64,000 bases of DNA from Fibrobacter sp. Lineage in GTDB: Bacteria > Fibrobacterota > Fibrobacteria > Fibrobacterales > Fibrobacteraceae. Shown piece after piece: positions 53,582 to 62,356 of the stretch. The notes beneath the pieces were generated by a model, which was not told where the DNA came from, did not search any database, and was given only the letters and a program-made list of their open reading frames with translations. Within the stretch, counting starts at the first letter, position 1. Every line of letters begins with the position of its first letter. Position numbers and translations under genes: made by a program. The stretch is from positions 1 to 64,000 of the forward strand of contig JAGCPF010000002.1 of NCBI GenBank assembly GCA_017642335.1. The letters run 5' to 3'.

Positions 53582-55117
53582 CTAGACGAAGTTGTACAGG
53601 TCCGTAATATCCTCGTTGTTCTTGTCGTACATCCAGAACTGGTTGATATGCGCCGTCTCGTCTTCCACAAGGGAAATCTTGATGTTGTGCTTATATTCCA
53701 GATAGTTGAACATACGGTTGAGGTCGCGGCAGAGCACGTCCACGACAGCGGAGCTCACCACGAGAGTTACCTCGCGCAGCTTGCCCTTCGCCTTCGCGCG
53801 GGCCATCCAGCGGTCGATCATGCCGAGCGTGGATTCCAGCGTAGCGATACGTCCACCGCCGTTGCACACCGGGCAGCGTTCCGTCTTCTCGGTCATCAGG
53901 TTCACGCGGACGCGCTTGCGGGTGACTTCCATGAGGCCGAACTGGCTGATGGGGGCCGGGCTGATGGGCGCCTTGTCGCGGCGGATAGCCTTGCGGAACT
54001 CCTGGTACACGGCCTCGCGGTCGGCATCGGTCTCCATATCGATGAAGTCGATGATGATGAGGCCGCCCACGTCGCGCAGGCGGAGCTGCTTCGCGATTTC
54101 GTGGCAAGCGTCGATGTTCGTTTCGAGGATGATCTTGCTCTGGTCCTTGCCGTGCACCTTCGGTCCGGTGTTCACGTCGATGGACACGAGCGCTTCGGTC
54201 TGCTCGATGACGAGGTTTCCGCCGCGCGGCAGCGGGACCTGGCGCTGCAGGGAGCGCGCATAGTCGTTCTCGATCTTGAAGTATTCGAACAAACTTTCGC
54301 TACTGCTCCAGAGCTTGACCTTGTCAAGCTTGTCCGGCGAAAGCACCTTGAGGTATTCGCGGAGGGCGAAGTACTCGTCGCGGTTGTCGATGTACACGTA
54401 GTCCGTGTTGTCACCGAAGTATTCGCGGACGGTCTGCTCGATGGAGTCAGACTCCTCGTAGATGCAGGTCTCGGCAGGCATGGTCTCGAAGTTGTACTTC
54501 GTCTGTTCCCACTTGCTCTCGAGCTCGCGCATCTGCTTGTTGATTTCGAATTCGGACTCGTTCAAACCGTTGGTACGCACGATGTAGCCCACGTCGCGGC
54601 CCTTGAGGCGGCGGACCACCTTCTTGAACTCGCGGCGCTTGGCCGGATCGCGTTCGCGCTTCGAAACGCCGATAAAGTTGGTGCCGGGCATGCACACGAG
54701 GAAACGGCCTGCAAAGCTCAGGTGCGTCGTCAGACGGGCACCCTTGGTGCTGATCGGTTCCTTCACAACCTGGACCATGATTTCTTGACCTTCCTTGAGC
54801 AACTCGTCAATGGAAATTTCCTTGGAAGGACCGCCCTCGTCGTCATCGTCGCCATATTCGCGGCGGAGGAGTTCGTTCCTGTCCATGGCATCGTCCTGAT
54901 GCAGGAAGCCGGCCTTTTCGAGACCGATGTCGATGAACGCAGCCTTGAGTGCCGGAAGCACCTTCTGGACTACGCCCTTATAAATATTGCCCAGAACTCG
55001 ATTGGACGAAACACCCTCGACAACAAGCTCAACAAGTTCGCCATCTTCCATGATGGCAATGCGCTTCTCGTAAGGTGTCTTGCTAATCAAAATTCCGCGC
55101 TTACACTTATTTGCCAT
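53582..55117 (-). CDS. rng: Ribonuclease E/G family (511 aa)
   Basis: Endoribonuclease for rRNA maturation and mRNA turnover. The N-terminal S1-like region reads NRVLGNIYKGVVQKVLPALK and AAFIDIGLEKAGFL. Catalytic metal-binding aspartates are in VSIDVNTG and IIDFIDM. A Zn-link-like CPVCNGGG follows. The length is near RNase G, without the long RNase E scaffold. The start at 55117 has AGGAG six bases upstream; the frame opens earlier at 55162. Confidence 0.92.
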   Translation of the reverse strand: MANKCKRGILISKTPYEKRIAIMEDGELVELVVEGVSSNRVLGNIYKGVVQKVLPALKAAFIDIGLEKAGFLHQDDAMDRNELLRREYGDDDDEGGPSKEISIDELLKEGQEIMVQVVKEPISTKGARLTTHLSFAGRFLVCMPGTNFIGVSKRERDPAKRREFKKVVRRLKGRDVGYIVRTNGLNESEFEINKQMRELESKWEQTKYNFETMPAETCIYEESDSIEQTVREYFGDNTDYVYIDNRDEYFALREYLKVLSPDKLDKVKLWSSSESLFEYFKIENDYARSLQRQVPLPRGGNLVIEQTEALVSIDVNTGPKVHGKDQSKIILETNIDACHEIAKQLRLRDVGGLIIIDFIDMETDADREAVYQEFRKAIRRDKAPISPAPISQFGLMEVTRKRVRVNLMTEKTERCPVCNGGGRIATLESTLGMIDRWMARAKAKGKLREVTLVVSSAVVDVLCRDLNRMFNYLEYKHNIKISLVEDETAHINQFWMYDKNNEDITDLYNFV

Positions 55118-55474
55118 TAAAACTCCTAAAAGTAAGCAAAAAAACTTGATAGACGTCCCCAAGACAGGACCAAAAGTATGGACCTCGTCCGAGCCCCCGA
55201 TGTTTCTTGACGGAAAGTACCGCCCGCCCGCACCGCAGGACCTGGGGACCTTAAATATAATAAGACTAGAGACTGGTATTTAGAAAATAGGGATTTGTGA
55301 CTGGAGAAAAGGGGGACGAGCTATGAGGTTCCAGGCGCGAGGCTCCAGGCTCGGGGGACGAGCAGTGAGCGGTGAGCTATGAGCGGTGAGCTGTAAGGTG
55401 CGAGGCCCCGGGCGCGGGGTGCGTGCCGTGAATTGTGAGATATAAAGTTCCAGGCGCGAGGCCCGGAGATTACG
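55118..55474. repeat. Repeat-rich spacer
   Basis: 357 bases without a gene. From about 55315 to 55465 it is made of degenerate units such as GAGGTTCCAGGCGCGAGGC and GAGCGGTGAGCTAT, the latter shared with the tandem array at 57987-58080. The part next to the RNase E/G gene is unremarkable; a TATATT-like box near 55254 could belong to its promoter. Confidence 0.5.
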
Positions 55475-56311
55475 TTACTTTGTTATAAAAAAGCCTTCCG
55501 GGTCGACCGGGGTGCCGTCGATACGCACCTCGTAATGCAGTCCGACACTGGATTCGCGGCCGCTCTCGGCAATAACCGCAATCGGGTCGCCGCGGGAAAC
55601 CTTCTGGCCCGTCTTGACCAGCGTTGATCCCAAGTGGGCATAGAACGTGCGGACGCGCTTCGTATGTTCAATCTTCATCGTCAGACCGAACCCGCGGTGC
55701 GAGCGAATCTCGATGACCGTTCCCCCGCCTGGGGCAAAAACGGTATCACCCTCCGCCGCGACAAAGTCGATGCCGCGGTGAGGCAGGTTCTGCTGCGTAA
55801 ACTGGTCGAAAATCATCTCGAAACGGTTCTTGACCGTCGGGGAATTCTTGATGGGATGCAGAACGGGGATGCTTGCGGCCAGGGCGGAATCCGCCTCCAG
55901 GAGCTCGACCGCCCGGCGCAAGGTGCGCTCAATCTCCAGGACGCTCTTGCGGTCCTTCGCCATGGGAGCCAGTTCGTCGTCGGCCCCCGCATTCTCCAGC
56001 GAGAAGCCCATGCCACTCAGCACCACGGTGCTGTCGCGCAGGATGCGGGCCTCCTCGGCCTTGAGGATGGACTCGTCCACCTTCTCGCGAATCTGCTTAA
56101 TCTGCTTCTTAATAAAGGAATTCTGCTTGTAGACATCCACCACGTTGCCGTCGGAGATGCGGTCTACAATCTGTGCGGGAGAAAACAGGATGAAGCCCAG
56201 CACGGCAAAAACACACGCGACAACGCCTACGACAACCTTCCATACCGGGAACTTGTAATGCTTACTGCCCGAGGTATCCTTGGAAAAAACATGTACTTCG
56301 ATCTTCTTCAC
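55475..56311 (-). CDS. M23 (LytM) family protein with altered active site (278 aa)
   Basis: One membrane helix (residues about 24-44), a coiled-coil-rich middle (60-145), then a LytM domain (about 170-275). The zinc site residues H178 and D182 (HRGIDF) and H259 (GLHYEV) are present, as is H226 (FYAHLG). The first His of the usual HxH motif is replaced by G257, so activity may be reduced or lost, as in EnvC-like regulators of amidases. It is three bases after the 83-aa gene, forming an operon. Likely envelope remodelling or regulation. Confidence 0.82.
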   Translation of the reverse strand: MKKIEVHVFSKDTSGSKHYKFPVWKVVVGVVACVFAVLGFILFSPAQIVDRISDGNVVDVYKQNSFIKKQIKQIREKVDESILKAEEARILRDSTVVLSGMGFSLENAGADDELAPMAKDRKSVLEIERTLRRAVELLEADSALAASIPVLHPIKNSPTVKNRFEMIFDQFTQQNLPHRGIDFVAAEGDTVFAPGGGTVIEIRSHRGFGLTMKIEHTKRVRTFYAHLGSTLVKTGQKVSRGDPIAVIAESGRESSVGLHYEVRIDGTPVDPEGFFITK

Positions 56312-56314
56312 GAT

Positions 56315-56566
56315 TTACCGGCTGCCCTTCAGTTCCTTGATCTTCCTCAGGCGCTCCTCGATGGAACCCACCAATTCCACGATGGCCGGATCGCTCTTCA
56401 TGACCGACACGAGGTCGCCCAGCACAGCATGGTAGACCTTTTCGCCCAGATCGCGGTAGTCGGCGGCCAGCTTAGCCTCCTCGCCCGTAACGTCGACGCG
56501 ATTACGCACCATGTCGGCATAAGACTTGGCCTTGTTTTTTAGCAGATTTAGAGGGATTTTATTCAT
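56315..56566 (-). CDS. Small helical protein upstream of M23 gene (83 aa)
   Basis: A charged, helical protein (MNKIPLNLLKNKAKSYADMV, then EEAKLAADYRDLGEKVYHAV and IEERLRKIKELKGS). No signal or membrane span. GAGGA lies before the ATG; an upstream in-frame extension (to 56662) runs back over the divergent small-gene start and is unlikely. It is the first gene of the pair with the M23 protein and may be a partner of its coiled coil. Not recognised. Confidence 0.6.
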   Translation of the reverse strand: MNKIPLNLLKNKAKSYADMVRNRVDVTGEEAKLAADYRDLGEKVYHAVLGDLVSVMKSDPAIVELVGSIEERLRKIKELKGSR

Positions 56567-56629
56567 GCTTTTTTCCTCACCGCTCTCTAAAATAGTAGAT
56601 TTTTGGACATAAAACAATGGAGATTCCCT

Positions 56630-56782
56630 ATGAGTCGTAGTGAACGCAGGCGTGCAAAGCAAAATGCCAAGAATTTTGTTCCCAAGAAGTCCAACGCTCT
56701 CGACAAGCGCGTCATCGTGCTGCTCGCAGTTATCGCGGTAGTGTTCTTTGTAGGAACTATGCTTATTCAGAGAGGTGCATAA
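56630..56782 (+). CDS. Small membrane protein ahead of dnaN (50 aa)
   Basis: Begins with a basic N-terminus (MSRSERRRAKQNAKNFVPKK), followed by one membrane helix (VIVLLAVIAVVFFVGTMLI) and a short tail. GGAG lies seven bases before the ATG. Its stop is three bases before the dnaN start, so the two are probably one transcript. Not recognised; the positive-inside pattern suggests a cytoplasmic N-terminus that might bind nucleic acid. Confidence 0.62.
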   Translation: MSRSERRRAKQNAKNFVPKKSNALDKRVIVLLAVIAVVFFVGTMLIQRGA

Positions 56783-56785
56783 TCC

Positions 56786-57907
56786 ATGAAGTTTTCAATT
56801 GACAAAACCGTCCTCCAGAACGTTCTGAAATCGGCCATCACCGCCGTTCCGAACAAGTCTACCATCCAGGTGCTCAATAACTTCTCCCTGCGCCTCGAGG
56901 GCAACTTCCTCGAAGTCAGCGCAACAGACCTCGACCTCGGTATCAGGGTCAAGGTCGAAGTGCAAGGCGAACGGGATGGCGCGGTCGTCATCAACGCACG
57001 CAAGTTCTCTGACCTCATCAACAACTTGGTCGACCCGAGTATCACGACCATCAGCCTCGACGTGCAGGACTACCTCGCCAAGATCCAGTGGAGCGAAAGG
57101 GGCAAGGCCTCCATCACCGGTTTTGACGCAAGCGACTTCCCGCCGTTCCCCGAAATCGAGAACGGAGAAACGCTGAACCTCGCCGCAAGCGAACTCGCGT
57201 TCCTCGCCGAGAAGACTCTGTTCGCGACCTCCACCGACTCCACGCGCCTCAACCTGAATGGCGTCTATCTGGAAGCCAAGGACGGGAAGATTTCCATGGT
57301 CGCCACCGACGGTCACCGCCTGGGCCGCGCCAGCATCGACCAGGAAGGCGCCAACCTCGAGAACGGCGTGATCATCCCGAAGAAGGTCATGCAGCACATC
57401 CTGCACATCGCGAAGAGCGATGCGAACATCGAGATCCGCACCTCCGCGACGCACATCCTTTTCAACACGGATTCCACGCAGGTCATCTCCAAGCTGTACG
57501 AAGGACCGTATCCTAACTACCGCGCCGTAATTCCGCAGAACTTCGAACGTACCATGCAGGCCAACACGCTGGAACTCCAGAACAAGATCCGCAGCGTCAT
57601 CTCCATGGCCAACGCCCGTACGCGCCAGATCCGCCTGCAGATGGACGGCAACAACCTCGAACTCAGCGCGACCGACCCGGACGTCGGCGGCGATTCCCGC
57701 GAAGCACTCGCCGTGACACACAATGGTGAAGGCAGCTTCTGCATCGGGTTCAACGGCCAGTACCTGTCCGAAATCCTCGGTTTAAGCAAGAGCGAAGAAA
57801 TTGTGATGAAGATGAACGCCCCCATCGGCGCCTGTGTCATCGAGCCTGTCGGCGAGAACATGGGATTCAGCTTCCTCCTGATGCCGCTGCGCCTTGTCGA
57901 GGACTAA
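56786..57907 (+). CDS. dnaN: DNA polymerase III beta subunit (sliding clamp, 373 aa)
   Basis: The clamp that tethers polymerase to DNA. The length and the three-domain pattern fit. Recognisable positions include SLRLEGNFLEVSATDLDLGI, FLAEKTLFATSTDSTRLNLN, VATDGHRLG and the C-terminal LLMPLRL. A terminator follows. It is not next to dnaA here, in contrast to many bacteria. Confidence 0.97.
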   Translation: MKFSIDKTVLQNVLKSAITAVPNKSTIQVLNNFSLRLEGNFLEVSATDLDLGIRVKVEVQGERDGAVVINARKFSDLINNLVDPSITTISLDVQDYLAKIQWSERGKASITGFDASDFPPFPEIENGETLNLAASELAFLAEKTLFATSTDSTRLNLNGVYLEAKDGKISMVATDGHRLGRASIDQEGANLENGVIIPKKVMQHILHIAKSDANIEIRTSATHILFNTDSTQVISKLYEGPYPNYRAVIPQNFERTMQANTLELQNKIRSVISMANARTRQIRLQMDGNNLELSATDPDVGGDSREALAVTHNGEGSFCIGFNGQYLSEILGLSKSEEIVMKMNAPIGACVIEPVGENMGFSFLLMPLRLVED

Positions 57908-57930
57908 CAAGGATAAAGAATAAACTAAGC

Positions 57931-57958
57931 GGGCCTCGCAAAAGCGGGCCCTTTTTTT
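57931..57958 (+). terminator. Terminator after dnaN
   Basis: GGGCCTCGC-AAAA-GCGGGCCC (stem with one bulge) followed by seven T. Confidence 0.82.
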
Positions 57959-57986
57959 GAGGCTCCAGGCTCGAGGCGCGAGCAAT

Positions 57987-58080
57987 GAGCCGTGAGCGAT
58001 GAGCAACGAGCAATGAGCAACGAGCAATGAGCAACGAGCAATGAGCAACGAGCTATGAGCGGTGAGCTATGAGCGGTGAA
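57987..58080. repeat. 14-bp tandem repeat (about 6.7 copies)
   Basis: The unit GAGCAACGAGCAAT is perfect at 58001-58014, 58015-58028 and 58029-58042. Variant units (GAGCCGTGAGCGAT; GAGCGGTGAGCTAT) flank them. A single-stranded family match is found at 55365-55395. Between 57908 and 58217 there is otherwise no gene; after 58127 come short TCTCGTC and CCTACTT repeats. Confidence 0.8.
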
Positions 58081-58086
58081 TAACTT

Positions 58087-58126
58087 GCGGAGATTGCTTC
58101 AGGGCTACGCCCTTCGCAATGACAAA
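58087..58126 (-). repeat. Interspersed hairpin repeat
   Basis: Inverted copy of 28691-28730, about 90 percent alike by eye. The inner hairpin is AGGGC-GTA-GCCCT here versus AGGAC-GAA-GTCCT there, so both stem sides changed together. Confidence 0.75.
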
Positions 58127-58217
58127 GCCAGCGACTTATCCTTCTCTCGTCTCTCGTCTTTCGTCTCTCGTCTATCCTAATCACTTCCTACTGCCTACTT
58201 CCTACTTCTTACTATTC

Positions 58218-58940
58218 ATGTCATCAGCAATTCGTAAACGTATCAGCAAGAAGATTACCAAGGCGCTCCACGATTTCAAGTTGATCGAGGACGGCGACAA
58301 GGTGCTCGTCGCGGTGAGCGGCGGCAAGGATTCGAGCGTACTGCTGATGGAACTGGCAAGCCGCATGGGCAAGTTCCTGCCCGATTGCGAAATAGGCGCA
58401 ATCCATATCCAGAGCGACTTTGCCGACAAGGCGCCGCGTGAATTCTTGCAACGCATGGCGGAGCAGTACCCGCAGATTCCCTTCTACTTCAAGGACGTGG
58501 CCGTGGAAGGCCGGCTCAAGGAAGGGCGCAAGCTCAACTGCTACTGGTGCAGCACGCAACGCCGCACCGAACTCATCAAGTTCGCCCGCGAGAACGGCTA
58601 CAACAAGATTGCGCTCGGCCACCACATGGACGACATCGTAGAAACGCTTCTTATGAACATGCTGTACAAGGGCGAGTTCAGCGGCATGCCGCCGATGGTT
58701 CCCTACGAAAAATACCCGTGCAGCATCATCCGCCCGCTGTGCTACTGCGAAGAAAGCGAAATCATCGAGTACGCCGAAGATGCCGACATCCGCAAGTTCA
58801 CGTGCACCTGCGAGTTCTCGAAGGCATCCCACCGCAAGAGCATCCGCGAAGAAATCCAGAGCCTCACCAAGGGCAACTCCACGCTGAAGGCTAACTTGTT
58901 CGAAAGCATGCGGAACATCCGCATGGACTATCTGCTATAA
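58218..58940 (+). CDS. ttcA: TtcA family tRNA-thiolation-like protein (240 aa)
   Basis: An N-type ATP pyrophosphatase with the PP-loop VAVSGGKDSS (near residue 32). It has the CxxC of the TtcA family (LNCYWCSTQRR), then GHHMDDIVETLLMN. A later CTC motif (CTCEFSKASH) may supply the third cluster ligand. TtcA adds sulfur to C32 of tRNA using an Fe-S cluster. The start at 58218 fits the protein family; the longer open frame upstream runs through repeats. No good ribosome site was found. Confidence 0.75.
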   Translation: MSSAIRKRISKKITKALHDFKLIEDGDKVLVAVSGGKDSSVLLMELASRMGKFLPDCEIGAIHIQSDFADKAPREFLQRMAEQYPQIPFYFKDVAVEGRLKEGRKLNCYWCSTQRRTELIKFARENGYNKIALGHHMDDIVETLLMNMLYKGEFSGMPPMVPYEKYPCSIIRPLCYCEESEIIEYAEDADIRKFTCTCEFSKASHRKSIREEIQSLTKGNSTLKANLFESMRNIRMDYLL

Positions 58941-58950
58941 CGAACGCAAC

Positions 58951-60126
58951 CTAGTGCTTGCGCCCGGTCGTGTTGCCGTAACCGCTCTGCTCCATATAAA
59001 TGGCCAGATAATCAATGACACCCGACTCGGCCCCTTTCACCGGGATATAGCGCAGGCCGTTGTTCGAGTCAACGATAATGGCAAGCCCCGCGATATAGTT
59101 TATCCAGTGGTAGTCCTCGTGATACTTGAGAGCCACTTTGCGCTGCGAGCCGTACACCGTCAGCGGCATCACGAAGATATCGTGCGAAACCATGATGCTC
59201 ACGCGCTTCCATTTTGACAGGTTCTTCAATATGACCGACTGCATGAATTCTTCTGCCCTGGGATCCAGTTCACGCAACACATCCGGATAAGGTTCGCCAT
59301 AGGCCCAGTGCGCCATCAGCTCGACAGAACTGCCCTTCATGCCCAGCTGGGTCGCATAGTCCGCCAAGGAATCCGCCGAAGTGCGGAGGAACCAGTTGCC
59401 CGTAATGTCGTAATTGGTTATCAGCTTGGGGAGGCTCGCCTCGCCGCGACCCTTCGATATGTTGTTCGCAGTCTCGTTCGTGCGGACAAAGCCCGACGTG
59501 ATGTAGGAAAACTCTTCGTCGCCCTGCAGTGTCTTGCCAAGGTCCTGCGCCATCTTGACGCCGTTGGCCGTAAGCTCGGTCTCCATGGTCACGGCGTCCT
59601 CGCGTTCGGAATGGCGAATGACGAACACCGCCCTCTCGTCGGGAGCGAGACTACGGTACACGTCGGCGACCGTGGCAAAGCCGTTCTCGTCAAGTGTCAC
59701 CTGCGAGAGGGCGGGCGGAACCGAAGGCTCCGCCGAGGACGCCGGCATCACGGAAGAAGACGATGGCGCGGCAGACGACACCGATGTGGACGACGTTGAC
59801 AGCGGGCCGGCCTGCCCCGGCGTAGACGCGGGCAGGGAACCGGATGACGGTTCGGGCTCACGGCCCTCCGTCCCGCTGTCGGAACTCCGGGACACTCCTG
59901 TTCCCGAAGACATGGCGTCACCCGCCGAAACATGTACAGAATCGTCTGGGGCGTCCCCCCCGGTACTCGAGGAACTCGCCCCCAGTCCGGAATCATCCTC
60001 CGGACTTTCGGCTTCGATTGCCGGCGACTTTCCCGTAGAGGTGTCATCGCCGCAGCCGCATAACGACTGGATAAAGAAAAAGCCACAGAACGTGGCAAGA
60101 AAGGAAAATGCTACCTTAAAAGACAT
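58951..60126 (-). CDS. Histidine phosphatase family lipoprotein with Ser-rich linker (391 aa)
   Basis: Lipoprotein signal ending CGC, then a Ser/Pro-rich linker of about 115 residues. The catalytic part resembles the histidine phosphatase (phosphoglycerate mutase-like) fold, with VIRHSERED and a later HWAYGEPYPD. RH is the phospho-histidine motif. These enzymes cleave phosphate esters; the substrate is unknown. GGAG precedes the ATG. It is one of several Ser-linker surface lipoproteins in the window. Confidence 0.7.
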   Translation of the reverse strand: MSFKVAFSFLATFCGFFFIQSLCGCGDDTSTGKSPAIEAESPEDDSGLGASSSSTGGDAPDDSVHVSAGDAMSSGTGVSRSSDSGTEGREPEPSSGSLPASTPGQAGPLSTSSTSVSSAAPSSSSVMPASSAEPSVPPALSQVTLDENGFATVADVYRSLAPDERAVFVIRHSEREDAVTMETELTANGVKMAQDLGKTLQGDEEFSYITSGFVRTNETANNISKGRGEASLPKLITNYDITGNWFLRTSADSLADYATQLGMKGSSVELMAHWAYGEPYPDVLRELDPRAEEFMQSVILKNLSKWKRVSIMVSHDIFVMPLTVYGSQRKVALKYHEDYHWINYIAGLAIIVDSNNGLRYIPVKGAESGVIDYLAIYMEQSGYGNTTGRKH

Positions 60127-60234
60127 CTTCGAATCTCCAACCCTAATAACCCACTATGTATAAATCAATCTATATTATTCTTCTGGCATTAATTGTAAAA
60201 TTTGCATAGCTTTGACTAACACACCAGGGAGCCC

Positions 60235-61335
60235 ATGTCCATATTCCTTGTCATACTGCTTGCAGGACTCATCCTGATATACACCAACCTGAGCGCCGTC
60301 ATTCCGGGCAAAAAGGGCAAATTGCTCGCCCTCGGCGTCCTGATCGCGATTTTCCTCGGGATGACTCTCCGCGGCACGCTCGCCGGCTCCGCCCTCGTCG
60401 CCTTCACGTCGGTGTGGCTCTGCCAGGCGCTGTTGCTCTACATCCCCTGGTGCATCTTCAGGGCCGTGCGCCGCGCAATACGCCGGCGCCCGCTGCAGCC
60501 CCGCACGGTGACGGTCACGAGCCGCGCCCTCCTCGCGGCGACGCTCGCGATGACCCTCGGGCTCATCGCTTACGGCGTGCCGCATAACGCGCACTACAAG
60601 CTGGTCGACACAACCATCGAGCTGCCCGCCCCCTACACCGAAGGCTTTACCGCCGTATTCTTCAGCGACATCCACGTGGACCCGCTTTTCGACCGGACAA
60701 AACTGGAACGCATGATTGCCGACGTGGACTCGATAGCGCCCGACTACCTGCTGTTCGGCGGCGACCTGGCGGATGTTTCCACGGAGACGCTCGATGCGTG
60801 GGGTTACGACACGCTGTTCAAAAAGCTTGTCGCGGGAGCGAAGGTGGCCGCCATCGGAATCAACGGAAACCACGAGGGAATGCAGGAACGCTCGGGATCC
60901 GATCCGAACGGATGGATGCGCAAGGTGGGTTTCGCGGCCCTCGACGACGCGACAGAATGCAAGCCGCACGCCTGCTTTACGGGACGCACGGACTTCCAGG
61001 TGGCACGCGGACGCGGAACCGACCGCGCGCCCCTCGCGCAAATCGCACCGAAAAACGATTCGCTCCCCTGGATAGTTCTGGACCACCAGCCAAAAGGAAT
61101 CGAACCGGAACATACCGGACGCCTGCCCGATTTCGCGTTCTCGGGACATACCCACAACGGGCAGTTCTTCCCCGGGAACATCGTCATCCGTTTCGTGTGG
61201 AGACTCGCCTACGGCGAAGGCGTGCTCGATGGAGTCCGCTGGATAGTGAGCGCAGGCGTCGACTGCTGGGGACCGCCCGTGCGCGTGGGCACCGACGCCG
61301 ACATGTGGGTCGTGCGCTTCGTTCCCCGAAAATAG
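60235..61335 (+). CDS. Membrane metallophosphoesterase (366 aa)
   Basis: Three or four membrane helices occupy residues 1-115 (MSIFLVILLAGLILIYTNLS; LLALGVLIAIFLGMTL). The calcineurin-like phosphoesterase domain follows: FFSDIHVDP (metal ligands Asp and His), FGGDLADV, INGNHE and FSGHTHNGQFFP. This resembles YkoQ/YaeI-type proteins, which act on phospholipid or UDP-sugar substrates. A GGGAG site precedes the ATG. Confidence 0.85.
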   Translation: MSIFLVILLAGLILIYTNLSAVIPGKKGKLLALGVLIAIFLGMTLRGTLAGSALVAFTSVWLCQALLLYIPWCIFRAVRRAIRRRPLQPRTVTVTSRALLAATLAMTLGLIAYGVPHNAHYKLVDTTIELPAPYTEGFTAVFFSDIHVDPLFDRTKLERMIADVDSIAPDYLLFGGDLADVSTETLDAWGYDTLFKKLVAGAKVAAIGINGNHEGMQERSGSDPNGWMRKVGFAALDDATECKPHACFTGRTDFQVARGRGTDRAPLAQIAPKNDSLPWIVLDHQPKGIEPEHTGRLPDFAFSGHTHNGQFFPGNIVIRFVWRLAYGEGVLDGVRWIVSAGVDCWGPPVRVGTDADMWVVRFVPRK

Positions 61336-61345
61336 GACGGGATTT

Positions 61346-62320
61346 TTACTTCTTCTTTTTGCGGGCGCTCTTCACCGTTTTGACGGCAGCCTTCAGGGCA
61401 TCCTTCTTGGCCTGTTCCTCTTCGGGCGTGGGCTTGGTGTCTTCGAGCAGGCGGTCAGCCCATTCGTCCCAGAACTTGCAGCGCTCGCCTTCGAGCTTCA
61501 TCTTGGCGAACTTCACCGGTTCGGTTTCTACTGCGAGGTTCACCATGGATTCTTTGTAGGCCTGCGGGAGGCCGGCCACGTGCGCCATGCGCTGCTTGAG
61601 CTCGGCGACGGTCGCATCCAAAATGTCCACCTCGAAACGGCGCTCCACGTAGCGGCGGGTAATGAACCCGAGCCCCATGAAGTAGTCGCCCTGGTTGCCT
61701 TCGGCAAGGTAGTTCTTGCCGCGCAGTTCCTTGAGCGCGAGCACTGCTTCTTCGTAGGGCGGCAGGCGCGGCGTAGCGCCAGCCTTCGCAAATTTCTTGT
61801 GCAGGAACCAGCCGAGGAACACGAGCAGCGCGACACCCACGACAATCAGCACGATAAAGAACCATTGCGGCAGGCGCGGGTCGTCAAGCGGGTCTTCCGC
61901 TTCCAAAATGTCCGTCTCTTCTCCGGTCGTGCGTGTCGCGACCTTCACGGCCACAGGGTCAGTATTCGTCTTCACGGTATCGCTTCCGATAACGGCGCTC
62001 ACCTGCTGCGGGGCAATCAGGAAATCCCCGCTCACGAACGTGTTGAGCGTCGCGAGCCATACGAACTTGGCCGTACCCTTGGGCATGCCGTCGGTCACCT
62101 TCTCGTTCTTCATCTCCTTGACTTCGAAACTTCCGAGGTTACCGACAAAGCTCGGCAAATCCACAACGGCGCTCTCGGGCGCCACTACCTGGATTTCGTA
62201 ATTGAACATATCGCCCACGAACACCTGGGCGTTGTCGACATTGGCCTTCACGGAAATATCGAAGGCGAAGACGGGAATGGCGCAAAAAACTAAAAAAGCA
62301 AAAATGAAAATCCTTGACAT
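61346..62320 (-). CDS. BatD-like membrane protein (324 aa)
   Basis: Signal peptide (MSRIFIFAFLVFCAIPVFA), beta-rich periplasmic domain (VDNAQVFVGDMFNYEIQVVA) like the BatD oxygen-tolerance family, one membrane helix (about residues 152-176) and a cytoplasmic helical domain (YEEAVLALKELRGKNYL ... RRYVERRFEVDILDATVAEL) like DUF4381-type ends. It ends in a Lys-rich tail. BatA/BatB-type genes are not visible in the window, so a role with a MoxR/BatA complex is inferred only. It ends 11 bases from the convergent phosphoesterase gene. Confidence 0.6.
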   Translation of the reverse strand: MSRIFIFAFLVFCAIPVFAFDISVKANVDNAQVFVGDMFNYEIQVVAPESAVVDLPSFVGNLGSFEVKEMKNEKVTDGMPKGTAKFVWLATLNTFVSGDFLIAPQQVSAVIGSDTVKTNTDPVAVKVATRTTGEETDILEAEDPLDDPRLPQWFFIVLIVVGVALLVFLGWFLHKKFAKAGATPRLPPYEEAVLALKELRGKNYLAEGNQGDYFMGLGFITRRYVERRFEVDILDATVAELKQRMAHVAGLPQAYKESMVNLAVETEPVKFAKMKLEGERCKFWDEWADRLLEDTKPTPEEEQAKKDALKAAVKTVKSARKKKK

Positions 62321-62356
62321 AGAATCCTCTTTGCCGAAGAATATACAAAATTTGCA

